Shown here piece by piece: positions 38,101 through 43,700 of a DNA stretch of 64,000 nt. Position 1 is the stretch's first letter, and each line of letters begins with the position of its first letter. This stretch comes from Escarpia spicata. Taxonomy: Eukaryota; Annelida; Polychaeta; Sabellida; Siboglinidae. Under the pieces are notes generated by a model. That model searched no databases and was not told where the DNA came from. It worked only from the letters and a program-made list of their open reading frames with translations. Made by a program: the position numbers and the translations under genes. The stretch covers positions 10,274,152 to 10,338,151 of the forward strand of contig OZ023209.1 of NCBI GenBank assembly GCA_963995525.1, written 5' to 3'.

Positions 38101-38185
38101 GATTGTCACTGCATCAGCAGAGACTTACAGAGAAAGAGAATTGACAGACAGTAAAGAAGACATGTCGGTAGATGACGCATTGTGA
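14077..38185 (+). CDS. KDM1B: Lysine-specific histone demethylase 1B (LSD2), 20 coding exons
   Basis: This is the full coding span. Join: 14077-14156, 14474-14803, 16423-16512, 17671-17890, 18187-18225, 19005-19194, 20137-20217, 23465-23579, 24660-24723, 25567-25743, 26820-26894, 27317-27451, 29741-29912, 30700-30758, 31341-31541, 32261-32452, 32908-33033, 33225-34184, 37190-37342, 38033-38185. All phases agree and give 1203 residues. The family is a nuclear FAD enzyme that removes H3K4 mono- and dimethylation in gene bodies. Visible features: C4H2C2 finger (C118, C123, C130, C138, H149, H155, C157, C160), CW finger (C207, C210, C232, C247), SWIRM about 345-455, GAGPAG at 469-474, GGRVWDD, catalytic K740, and C-terminal TVTGAYLSGIREASKI. 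There is no LSD1-type tower. Residues 783-1064 are a lineage insertion. Vertebrate LSD2 is about 820 residues. The start has A at -3, but an upstream in-frame start in an unseen exon is not excluded. Confidence 0.93.
14474..14803 (+). CDS. KDM1B: KDM1B coding exon 2 (linker and first zinc ligands)
   Basis: 110 codons after acceptor TTAATGCAG, with donor CAG|GTAGGA. The first part is Pro/Thr-rich with repeated TP-type dipeptides. A basic stretch (RGSKRKTT) follows, a plausible nuclear localisation signal. The end carries C118, C123 and C130, with the spacing Cx4Cx6C of the LSD2 C4H2C2 finger. Confidence 0.85.
14804..16422 (+). other. KDM1B intron 2
   Basis: A 1.6-kb intron with no recognised mobile element. 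It contains a GCCGCCATTTTT (YY1-like) word near 15458 next to a short minus-strand open frame starting MAAPMPG. I judged this insufficient for a gene. Confidence 0.5.
16423..16512 (+). CDS. KDM1B: KDM1B coding exon 3 (C4H2C2 zinc finger core)
   Basis: Encodes GYTSRWYHVSPGEHFCNDC, nearly identical to vertebrate LSD2, with ligands C138, H149, H155, C157 and C160. The acceptor is CCCCCCGTAG. The reading frame and the conserved YRSHKDGY junction place the exon end at 16512, so the donor is AG|GCAAGT, a GC-type donor. Confidence 0.92.
16513..16518 (+). other. Non-canonical GC 5' splice site of intron 3
   Basis: The intron starts GCAAGT after exon-terminal AG. This matches the known consensus for GC-AG introns, in which the rest of the site pairs strongly with U1 to offset the mismatch. 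No GT nearby keeps the conserved arginine-serine junction. Confidence 0.85.
16957..17467 (-). mobile_element. hAT (Charlie-like) transposon remnant in intron 3
   Basis: The inverted ends CAGGCCCGAGCAACC (16957) and, in reverse complement, CCGGCCCATGCAACC (ending 17467) match at 12 of 15 positions. The 8-bp flanks CTCTAAGC and CTCCAAGC are a target duplication with one difference. Both ends have the GAGGGCC/GCGGGCC words typical of hAT-Charlie elements. At 511 bp it is heavily deleted. Confidence 0.85.
17200..17331 (-). pseudogene. hAT transposase fragment
   Basis: The minus-strand frame contains WIDNLAFLVDITQHLSELN followed by KLQG, the recognisable block of hAT-Charlie transposases and of the domesticated GTF2IRD2-type proteins. 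It lies inside the 511-bp hAT remnant and lacks all other transposase regions, so it is not functional. Confidence 0.8.
17671..17890 (+). CDS. KDM1B: KDM1B coding exon 4 (inter-finger linker and CW finger)
   Basis: Acceptor GTTGTGCAG, donor AAG|GTGGGT, ending in phase 0. Encodes SHKDGY, then WATNGKTE, then the CW zinc finger core with C207, C210 and C232 and the KWRQL motif. The first two CW cysteines are spaced Cx2C, whereas human LSD2 has Cx4C. Confidence 0.92.
18187..18225 (+). CDS. KDM1B: KDM1B coding exon 5 (39-nt exon with last CW ligand)
   Basis: A 13-codon exon (KEGHAECGSAEDT) after acceptor TGTTGTGTTTAG, with donor ACT|GTAAGT. Both junctions are phase 0. Its single cysteine, C247, aligns with the fourth zinc ligand of the CW domain in vertebrate LSD2. 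Confidence 0.82.
19005..19194 (+). CDS. KDM1B: KDM1B coding exon 6 (LSD2-specific linker)
   Basis: Acceptor GTGTTTGCAG, donor CAG|GTAGGA, ending in phase 1. Encodes the linker with AAPFLVNYFPDGVGLS, which aligns with the vertebrate LSD2 linker, followed by a basic stretch. The frame stays open past the donor into the 36-bp array downstream, as far as 19586. Confidence 0.88.
19260..19800 (+). repeat. 36-bp minisatellite, about 15 copies, intron 6
   Basis: The unit contains GCATTGTAAGTCCACTTGCC followed by TCTTTCTAACTTTGGA. Copies are 95% or more alike, with small variants such as a one-base deletion near 19460. Each unit carries GTAAGT (a full donor core), CTAAC (branchpoint-like) and a short pyrimidine tract. 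The array begins about 65 bases after the exon 6 donor. Confidence 0.97.
19965..19979 (+). promoter_or_regulatory. CTCF-like motif in intron 6
   Basis: CCTGCAGAGGGCGCC, followed by ACTG, closely matches the CTCF core on the plus strand. Binding is inferred only. Confidence 0.35.
20137..20217 (+). CDS. KDM1B: KDM1B coding exon 7 (acidic linker)
   Basis: Acceptor TTTGTGTTTCAG, donor CCAG|GTGAGT, phases 1 and 1. Encodes ESESDLSSDSEDELMPP, an acidic serine-rich segment with several casein-kinase-2-type contexts, leading to the start of the SWIRM region (VQVPG). Confidence 0.88.
20355..21360 (+). mobile_element. hAT-like non-autonomous element (element D, copy 1), intron 7
   Basis: Starts CAGACCTGGGTTAAAT and ends AATCCAGGTCTG, so the termini are inverted CAGACCTGGRTT. 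It is flanked by the direct repeat (G)TGACAAA of 7-8 bp. Both ends are rich in AATTGAATT words. The interior is shared, in reverse orientation, with 23698-24240. No transposase was seen. Confidence 0.85.
21400..21995 (+). repeat. Minisatellite, period about 24-27 bp, intron 7
   Basis: Units alternate GTGACATGTGTGACAAATAC with ACAAAGA or ACAGA, roughly 23 copies with variable length. The open frames on both strands are by-products of the repeat. Confidence 0.95.
22003..23450 (+). repeat. 31-32-bp minisatellite, about 45 copies, intron 7
   Basis: The unit is GTTGTCTGCTGTTGACTGTG followed by ATGACCCCCAGA, with four or five C residues. The array runs to within about 15 bases of the exon 8 acceptor. 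Each unit ends in CCCCAG after TTGAC and GATGAC, which resembles a branchpoint plus acceptor. Confidence 0.97.
23465..23579 (+). CDS. KDM1B: KDM1B coding exon 8 (start of SWIRM)
   Basis: Acceptor CATGCTTCAG, donor GGCAG|GTTGGT, phases 1 and 2. Encodes VPDFLEPFGQ and AFCFRPDAMEDDELAAFPEF, matching the N-terminal part of the LSD2 SWIRM domain. The exon sits directly after the 31-32-bp array and between two inverted copies of element D. Confidence 0.93.
23698..24240 (-). mobile_element. hAT-like element D, copy 2, truncated and inverted
   Basis: Begins CATACCTGGGTTCAATTCAC, and its 540 bp match the reverse complement of the right half of copy 1. Shared blocks include CATTGGCCTTTGTTG, AAGCCAGGAAGTCCAT and GGTTATGTTGACCCA. 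Similarity stops near GGTCAATTAGC, so the other half is missing. Confidence 0.85.
24660..24723 (+). CDS. KDM1B: KDM1B coding exon 9 (SWIRM)
   Basis: Acceptor GCTGTTTCAG, donor TGTCAG|GTAAGT, phases 2 and 0. Encodes YLGLRNIVLALWALNCQ, a helix of the SWIRM domain highly similar to vertebrate LSD2. Confidence 0.93.
24873..25290 (+). repeat. 32-bp minisatellite, about 13 copies, intron 9
   Basis: The unit is TATTGGTAGGGGAGTGCAGG followed by AGGATTGTGTAC. Copies differ by one or two bases. Each has GGTAGGGG (weak donor-like) and GTGCAGGAGG (acceptor-like). Confidence 0.96.
25567..25743 (+). CDS. KDM1B: KDM1B coding exon 10 (end of SWIRM)
   Basis: Acceptor CATCATCTTTCAG, donor CAACCAG|GTGAGT, phase 0 at both ends, 59 codons. 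Contains RGLVRVRCVEELARIWEF and INTGIL, the C-terminal SWIRM helices, then the short link to the FAD-binding fold. Confidence 0.94.
26032..26103. repeat. Near-perfect 72-bp palindrome in intron 10
   Basis: Two exact 35-bp inverted arms are separated by only two bases (TT), centred at 26067-26068 on GACTATTTATAGTC. Such long perfect palindromes are unstable in genomes. It may be a very recent event or an assembly artefact. Confidence 0.9.
26297..26525 (+). repeat. Direct duplication, period about 119 bp, intron 10
   Basis: Two diverged copies share TATCAAGATATGATGA, AATTAAAATTTG and CATTTC blocks at equal spacing. Just downstream (about 26600-26675) is a small inverted-repeat segment ending CTCCACTGTATAC, like a mariner/pogo-type miniature element end. 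Confidence 0.55.
26820..26894 (+). CDS. KDM1B: KDM1B coding exon 11 (FAD dinucleotide-binding motif)
   Basis: Acceptor TATGCTTCCAG, donor TCAAAG|GTCAGC, phase 0 at both ends. Encodes VLIVGAGPAGLAAARQLSNF, the GxGxxG Rossmann motif that binds the FAD pyrophosphate. Confidence 0.95.
27317..27451 (+). CDS. KDM1B: KDM1B coding exon 12 (FAD-binding, GGRVWDD)
   Basis: Acceptor CCCTGGTTGTAG, donor CATCAG|GTATTA, phase 0. Encodes VTVLEARGRLGGRVWDD and GAQIVNGTTNNP. The glutamate of LEAR is the ribose-binding position of the family. The donor is weak after position +3. Confidence 0.95.
27687..27700 (+). repeat. Poly-C tract (14 C)
   Basis: Homopolymer in intron 12 between AGAC and GTTTCC. The rest of this intron before the LINE fragment is AT-rich and unremarkable. 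Confidence 0.9.
28655..29335 (+). pseudogene. Degenerate LINE reverse transcriptase fragment, intron 12
   Basis: The first block encodes PACLYGQETVALTEKQQQKL, the conserved LYGsEtW-type C-terminal motif of LINE polymerases, followed in a shifted frame by RITGTKKVDRRRMN. A second block at about 29212-29300 encodes MRWAGHLARMDAGKIAKR, the usual next motif. About 250 bp of unrelated sequence and several frameshifts separate them. The fragment is in the same orientation as KDM1B and is not functional. Confidence 0.8.
29741..29912 (+). CDS. KDM1B: KDM1B coding exon 13 (amine oxidase domain)
   Basis: Acceptor GTTTTTGCAG, donor CTGG|GTAAGT, phases 0 and 1. Encodes LIHESGMVTDSNVDRRIDF and HFNAMLDIVADWR, matching vertebrate LSD2. 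Confidence 0.94.
29925..30215 (+). mobile_element. tRNA-derived SINE, intron 13
   Basis: The head resembles a tRNA: GACCGCAGTGGCTAGGGC gives an A-box-like segment and GGGTTCAAATCC is a perfect B box 34-45 bases later. The 3' end has TACTGCGCTATATAAAA, a tail seen in many invertebrate SINEs. Length is about 290 bp. Clear target duplications were not found. Confidence 0.75.
30700..30758 (+). CDS. KDM1B: KDM1B coding exon 14 (amine oxidase domain)
   Basis: Acceptor TTGAATGTTACAG, donor TCAAAG|GTAAGA, phases 1 and 0. Encodes EKIRQMHQQFVDESHLTFSK, a helical segment of the substrate-binding part. Confidence 0.92.
31341..31541 (+). CDS. KDM1B: KDM1B coding exon 15 (substrate-binding region)
   Basis: Acceptor GATGTGTCACAG, donor AAACAC|GTAAGA, phase 0 at both ends. 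Encodes LLEFHISNLEYACGC, SAYNWDQNEAFPQF and SGGYSPVLARLA, aligning with the substrate-binding lobe of LSD2. Cysteine-rich around the ACGC motif. Confidence 0.94.
31656..32170 (+). repeat. Dispersed repeat, TAGTCCTTTGG family, copy 2, intron 15
   Basis: Shares its start with 9393 and contains about three tandem units of about 160-180 bp. Unit landmarks are CAGTAACYTTTTCTCTAATT, TGTATTTGAYTGAATC and TTCTAAGGGCACC. Confidence 0.75.
32261..32452 (+). CDS. KDM1B: KDM1B coding exon 16 (catalytic lysine)
   Basis: Acceptor TCTTTTGCTCAG, donor GAGAAG|GTGGGT, phase 0. Encodes RIIVTVPLSLLKAGAISF and ends SLGAGIIEK. The final lysine (residue 740) aligns with the LSD1/LSD2 Lys661 that hydrogen-bonds water at the FAD N5 and is needed for oxidation. 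Confidence 0.95.
32908..33033 (+). CDS. KDM1B: KDM1B coding exon 17 (amine oxidase domain)
   Basis: Acceptor GTGTGTTCTAG, donor TTGAAG|GTAACA, phase 0. Encodes VALQFPHRFWDTKVEGADFF and GMFAVFYDMALK. The exon ends at the loop where the large insertion of exon 18 begins. Confidence 0.95.
33225..34184 (+). CDS. KDM1B: KDM1B coding exon 18 (acidic insertion plus oxidase strand)
   Basis: 320 codons after acceptor ATGTTTTTAG, with donor GACGAG|GTGGGT, phase 0 at both ends. Only the last 38 codons (AILMTCITGDAVSMVSKL and the helix to LKKLFPDE) align with LSD2. The first 282 codons are an insertion rich in Ser, Thr, Asp, Glu and Lys, open throughout, with about five 17-residue repeats of the form LPxESxxSDxxKTxTKx. 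It replaces a loop of about six residues in vertebrate LSD2, so it should protrude as a disordered arm from the oxidase domain. It is the longest single open stretch in the window. Confidence 0.88.
33450..33740 (+). repeat. Coding 51-bp degenerate tandem repeat
   Basis: About five units of 17 codons inside exon 18. Each has Leu-Pro or Ile/Leu-Ser, then ES, two variable residues, SD, then KT-T-K. Nucleotide copies are diverged but keep frame. Confidence 0.7.
34586..34604 (-). promoter_or_regulatory. CTCF-like motif in intron 18, minus strand
   Basis: The reverse complement reads GCGCACTAGGGGGCACTGC, a close match to the CTCF core CACTAGGGGGCA. Motif evidence only. Confidence 0.35.
34736..37189 (+). 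repeat. 94-bp array of partial exon 19 copies with decoy 3' splice sites
   Basis: 26 tandem units, 94 bp each apart from one of 95 bp, start at 34745, 34839 and so on to 37096. The 27th copy is exon 19 itself at 37190. Each unit has the first roughly 70 bases of the exon (GTGTCTGTCCCAGTGTCATC, then GTGGCAAGAGGACCC and CCTGATGGCCTACAGCT) followed by TGTCCTGTTTTTGTTACAG, a strong acceptor. CTGAT gives a possible branchpoint. Most copies change the conserved TRW codons to TWW. 94 is not a multiple of three, and every decoy leads to a premature stop. Confidence 0.96.
37190..37342 (+). CDS. KDM1B: KDM1B coding exon 19 (FAD-binding, C-terminal part)
   Basis: Acceptor TTTTGTTACAG, donor GGCGAG|GTAAGT, phase 0 at both ends. 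Encodes FFVTRWQEDPLALMAYSYIP, then TGEAYDVLAETV and FAGE, aligning with the FAD-contacting C-terminal part of LSD2. It is the only copy of the 94-bp family that keeps TRW and continues into the conserved coding region. Confidence 0.95.
37758..37928. mobile_element. Small pogo/mariner-like miniature element, intron 19
   Basis: The ends look like loose inverted repeats: CCGTAGAAACTATCCATAA on the left and, in reverse complement, CAGTGAAATCTGCTTAGCGG on the right, each followed by GGACA. TA dinucleotides flank both sides. An internal palindrome surrounds CATAATGGAC. At 171 bp it has no coding capacity. Confidence 0.5.
38033..38185 (+). CDS. KDM1B: KDM1B coding exon 20 (C-terminus)
   Basis: Acceptor TTGCTTGCAG, phase 0. 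Encodes ATNRQFPQTVTGAYLSGIRE and ASKIV, the highly conserved FAD-binding end of the oxidase. An extra tail of about 25 residues, acidic and ending SVDDAL, is absent from vertebrate LSD2. The stop TGA is at 38183-38185. Confidence 0.95.
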   Translation, partial: ATNRQFPQTVTGAYLSGIREASKIVTASAETYRERELTDSKEDMSVDDAL

Positions 38186-38302
38186 TGTCGATCCGTGTCA
38201 CTCCTCAAATAGTGTCCATTAGTTTTGTAGAAACTCTCGTAACGAACTCAATATTCCATCGTAAATACCAGTATATGCCAAGTTGCATCAGAATGTGGAG
38301 TA

Positions 38303-38318
38303 CATATATATATATATC

Positions 38319-38351
<33 letters not shown>

Positions 38352-38360
38352 TATATATAT
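38303..38360. repeat. (TA)n microsatellite in 3' UTR region
   Basis: TA alternation with single interruptions (CTA, TAATA), about 120 bases after the stop codon. Confidence 0.9.
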
Positions 38361-38681
38361 GTAGATATAAAGATATATGCATTTAAAGCCGAGTTTCATA
38401 TTTGAAACCATGTCCAAGTAAGAAGCAACGAATGTAAGAAGATAGTGTTCATTTGATTCCAATGTCTGTCACATTTTACAAAGAAAAGGTGCCTCATTTA
38501 ATGTCTTGTTATCATAATAGAAACAGGAGGGCTGTGCAAGCAGTTTTATTTTTAATATCTTATATGACTGCAGTCTATAAATTAAGTGATCATTCATTCT
38601 AATGAAACATTTTCTCAGTGTACTTATAATTGGGTTTACACTTTGCAGACACTGTTGTGTCTTGTATCTAATTTAAATACA

Positions 38682-38707
38682 AATAAATTTATTTAAGCAT
38701 AAATAAA
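38682..38707 (+). terminator. Candidate polyadenylation signals
   Basis: Two AATAAA hexamers (38682-38687 and 38702-38707) about 500 bases after the stop. The actual cleavage site cannot be seen. Confidence 0.35.
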
Positions 38708-40707
38708 TTTACAGTGAACAGGCAATTTATGATATTACACAGTTATTGTAGCTGTATACTTGCTTATGTGTGTGTATATATATATATACTAAATTATTAT
38801 AGTTGTAGTCAATGCGTTAATAATATACGAGGATGCATTTGAATATTCAACTAAATGTGGACTTTTGTGAATCTAAAACAAAAAGATCCTCCCTATACCG
38901 GGGTCAGTAAAATTTGTGCTTTGAAAATGTTTAGGTTTCTGAGTAAAATGTTAGACTAAGAGAATGTGTGGTTTATTAATTAGCAGATGTATTTTTGTAT
39001 AATCATTAGTGATATATTCACTTCGTAAACAATTTATTTCGTATATAGATTGCACCTCGGCACCATTTTTCGCATTCTGTCATGTGATTTATGTAAGTAC
39101 ATTTATTCGAGCTGATATTTTGTGGGTGCGTATCTGTAAAAGAAGGCAACTAGTGTTGGCACTAGCATTTCGTGCTGCTGTGTGATATGGCACTAGTCTC
39201 ATTGCTACTTATAGTGTGTTGTCTAGCAGTATGTACTTGCGATTAGCATGATATTACAACACAGATATATATACACGTATAGATATTTACAGGTAACTGG
39301 TTTGTGAAATGTTAATGTTTGCAGACACTTCTGTAAATAGTACAGGCCAAATGTGATTTGTGGAGTGCAGGGGTCTTATGAATATAAGTGTTATGTGTTG
39401 ACATTCCTAGTGTAGTTAAGCTATCTTCTAGCAGGATAATGGCGTTAGTCTATTCAGTTGCTCCTGTTGTATAGGGCTGCAACGTTTTCTTTGTATCCTG
39501 TGCCTGTCACTTGCCCATCTGTTGTGATTGGCTTCCTGTGATCTTCTTCCTTCCATGGCCTACCGTAATGTGAAAATTATCCTAGCCTGCTAAGCCATAA
39601 ATAAAATGATACGGATCAAGACAGCTGCACGTGATGACACCTTTACGAAACGTAAAAGTTGGTTGTGTTCCATTATGAGGGTGGTAATCATTAACAGGCA
39701 GTTTCATGATTTGGTTGTCTTGAATGTGGTAACATTGCGACTTGACAGAACGCGATAGAGTGTTGTGGTAAAACCAGCCAACATTCAGTATATTGCTAAT
39801 AGATTTGGTTATAAATCTTAATGTTTTACACTTTACATTTTGCCATACAAAATCCAAATTGTGAACATTGTTTTGGGTTTAATAATCGCAATTTGGTGGG
39901 CAGTATAGCATATTTATTACACTAGTAAGACATTACATTGGAACAAGGAACAGATAATCTCCCTTTAAATTATGTAGTGCGTCACGTAATGTGCAGTGAT
40001 AGAAATTCTTGTATGAAACATTGATCTATCCACAGCTACGCAAATGTACTGCCAGGACAAATTAATAGCGATGCATTTTGTATAAAACGTATGCATTTAG
40101 TATGCATGTTAGCCTAAATGTGACTTGAGTGAAACTTTGCTACTCATTTTGTAGAAACTTGTGTTTATATGATCTATAAAAATGTTGGACTTATACATGT
40201 GATCGACTTTTATTTGTTTGTGACTCTGGTTGTTTTAACCTGGGTAAGTCACGCTGTTAGCCGTGTCAGAAATGTTCTCATTAGCATTTGTGGTTGCCAA
40301 CTCAAAGAAACATGAAAAATCACGACCGACTGTCCTGACATGGCCAGCCGGGAAATGTATAACTCCCACGGATCTCTACTATTGCAAGCGGCAGTGTCGT
40401 CTTCATCGGACAGGTGATGTGATGCGCCATGATGAAGTAGTCGGCAAAGTTACCATGGAAGCTCTGACAGCAGGGGCCTGTATCACTAACATTCTTATAA
40501 AGTGAAGTTGATTTTAAAGAGCAAAATCAGACTTAAGAACTCATAAGAGTATTAGTGACATAGACCCTTGCTGTCAGAGGTTTCACTCCACAACAGTGAT
40601 CTTGTATAAAAACAACTGAACGTTAGGATGCACCACGGGGACATTTTCGCTGGTGTGTCACTGAAATAGTGTCCTTGCAGATATAGCAGCAACTTTTTGC
40701 ATTTTAA

Positions 40708-43700
40708 AAATGGGGATGACAATGAAGGACACTATATACAATGATGCTACGAGTGCCTAGGTCAGCCAAACAACTGTGAGAGATGACAGAGAAGGACGCC
40801 TTATACAGTGATGACAGAGAAGGATGCCTTATACAGTGATGCTACGAGTCCCTAGGTCAGCCAAACAACTGTGAGAGATGACAGAGAAGGATGCCATATA
40901 CAGTGATGCTATGAGTCCCTAGGTCAGCCAAACAACTGTGAGAGATGACAGAGAAGGATGCCATATACAGTGATGCTATGAGTCCCTAGGTCAGCCAAAC
41001 AACTGTGAGAGATGACAGAGAAGGACGCAATATACAGTGATGCTACGAGTCCCTAGGTCAGCCAAACAACTGTGAGAGATGACAGAGAAGGATGCCATAT
41101 ACAGTGATGCTACGAGTCCCTAGGTCAGCCAAACAACTGTGAGAGATGACAGAGAAGGATGCCATATACAGTGATACTACGAGTCCCTAGGTCAGCCAAA
41201 CAACTGTGAGAGATGACAGAGAAGGATGCCATATACAGTGATGCTACGAGTCCCTAGGTCAGCCAAACAACTGTGAGAGATGACAGAGAAGGATGCCATA
41301 TACAGTGATGCTACGAGTCCCTAGGTCAGCCAAACAACTGTGAGAGATGACAGAGAAGGATGCCATATACAGTGATGCTATGAGTGCCTAGGTCAGCCAA
41401 ACAACTGTGAGAGATGACAGAGAAGGACGCCATATACAGTGATGCTACGAATCCCTAGGTCAGCCAAACAACTGTGAGAGATGACAGGGAAGGATGCCAT
41501 ATACAGTGATGCTACGAGTGATTAGGTCAGCCAAACAACTGTGATAGGTGACAGAGAAGGATGCCATATACAGTGATGCTACGAATCCCTAGGTCAGCCA
41601 AACAACTGTGAGAGATGACAAAGAAGGATGCCATATACAGTGTTGCTATGAGTCCCTAGGTCAGCCAAACAGCTGTGAGAGATGACAGAGAAGGATGCCA
41701 TATATAGTGATGCTACGAGTGCCTAGGTCAGCCAAACAACTGTAAGAGATGACAGAGAAGGACGCCATATACAGTGATGCTATAAAGGCCCAGGTCAGCC
41801 AAACAACTGTGAGAGATGACAGAGAAGGATGCCATATACAGTGATGCTACGAGTCCCTAGGTCAGCCAAACAACTGTGAGAGATGACAGAGAAGGATGCC
41901 ATATTCAGTGATGCTACGAGTCCCTCGGTCAGCCAAACAACTGTGAGAGATGACAGAGAAGGATGCCATATACAGTGATGCTACGAGTGCCTAGGTCAGC
42001 CAAACAACTGTGAGAGATGACAGAGAAGGATGCCATATACAGTGATGCTACGAGTGCCTAGGTCAGCCAAACAACTGTGAGAGATGACAGAGAAGGACGC
42101 CATATACAGTGATGCTACGAGTCCCTAGGTCAGCCAAAAAACTGTGAGAGATGACAGAGGAGGATGCCATATACAGTAATGCTACGAGCCCCTAGGTCAG
42201 CCAAACAACTGTGAGAGATGACAGAGAAGGATGCCATATACAGTGATGCTACGAGTGCCTAGGTCAGCCAAACAACTGTGAGAGATGACAGAGAAGGACG
42301 CCATATACAGTGATGCTATGAGTCCCTAGGTCAGCCAAACAAGTGTGAGAGATGACAGAGAAGGATGCCATATACAGTGATGCTACGAGTGCCTAGGTCA
42401 GCCAAACAACTGTGAGAGATGACAGAGAAGGACGCCATATACAGTGATGTTATCAAGGCCCAGGTCAGCCAAACAACTGTGAGAGATGAAAGAGATGGAT
42501 GCCATATACAGTGATGCTACGAGTCCCTAGGTCAGCCAAACAACTGTGAGATATGACAGAGAAGGATGCCATATACAGTGATGTTACGAGTCCCTAGGTC
42601 AGCCAAACAACTGTGAGAGATGACAGAGAAGGATGCCATATACAGTGATGCTACGAGTGCCTAGGTCAGCCAAACAACTGTGAGAGATGACAGAGGAGGA
42701 TGCCATATACAGTGATGCTACGAAGGCCCAGGTCAGCCAAACAACTGTGAAAGATGACAGAGAAGGATGCCATATACAGTGATGCTACGAGTCCCTAGGT
42801 CAGCCAAACAACTGTGAGAGATGACAGAGAAGGATGCCATATACAGTGTTGCTACGAGTCCCTAGGTTAGCCAAACAGCTGTGAGAGATGACAGAGAAGG
42901 ATGCCATATACAGTGATGCTACGAGTCCCTCGGTCAGCCAAACAACTGTGAGAGATGACAGAGAAGGATGCCATATACAGTGATGCTACGAGTGCCTAGG
43001 TCAGCCAAACAACTGTGAGAGATGACAGAGAAGGACGCCATATACAGTGATGCTACGAGTCCCTAGGTCAGCCAAACAACTGTGAGAGATGACAGAGGAG
43101 GATGCCATATACAGTGATGCTACGAAGGCCCAGGTCAGCCAAAGAACTGTGAGAGATGACAGAGAAGGATGCCATATACAGTGATGCTACGAGTCCCTAG
43201 GTCAGCCAAACAACGGTGAGAGATGACAGAGAAGGATGCCATATACAGTGATGCTACGAGAGCCAAGGTCACCCAAACAACTGTGAGAGATGACAGAGAA
43301 GGACGCCATATACAGTGATGCTACGAGTCCCTAGGTCAGCCAAACAACTGTGAGAGATAACAGAGAAGGATGCCATATACAGTGATGCTACGAGTGCCTA
43401 GGTCAGCCAAACAACTGTGATAGGTGACAGAGAAGGATGCCATATACAGTGATGCTACGAGTCCCTAGGTCAGCTAAACAACTGTGAGAGATGACATAGA
43501 AGGACGCCATATACCGAGATGCTACGAGGGCCCAGGTCAGCCAAACAACTGTGAGAGATGACAGAGAAGGATGCCATATACAGTGATGCTACGAGTGCCT
43601 AGGTCAGCCAAACAACTGTGAGAGATGACAGAGAAGGATGCCATATACAGTGATGCTACGAGTGCCTAGGTCAGCCAAACAACTGTGAGAGATGACAGAG

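Larger units (their letters stand above)
38186..40707 (+). other. Probable 3' UTR and downstream flank of KDM1B
   Basis: AT-rich with no gene recognised. Contains a TA microsatellite at about 38303-38360 and AATAAA hexamers at 38682, 38702 and 39600, of which the first two are the nearest candidate polyadenylation signals. A short open frame at 40263-40505 lacks any recognised similarity. Confidence 0.5.

Noticed and set aside
40263..40505. Plus-strand 80-residue open frame downstream of KDM1B
   Set aside because: No recognisable similarity or initiation context, and its length is within chance expectation. It lies between the gene and the satellite.
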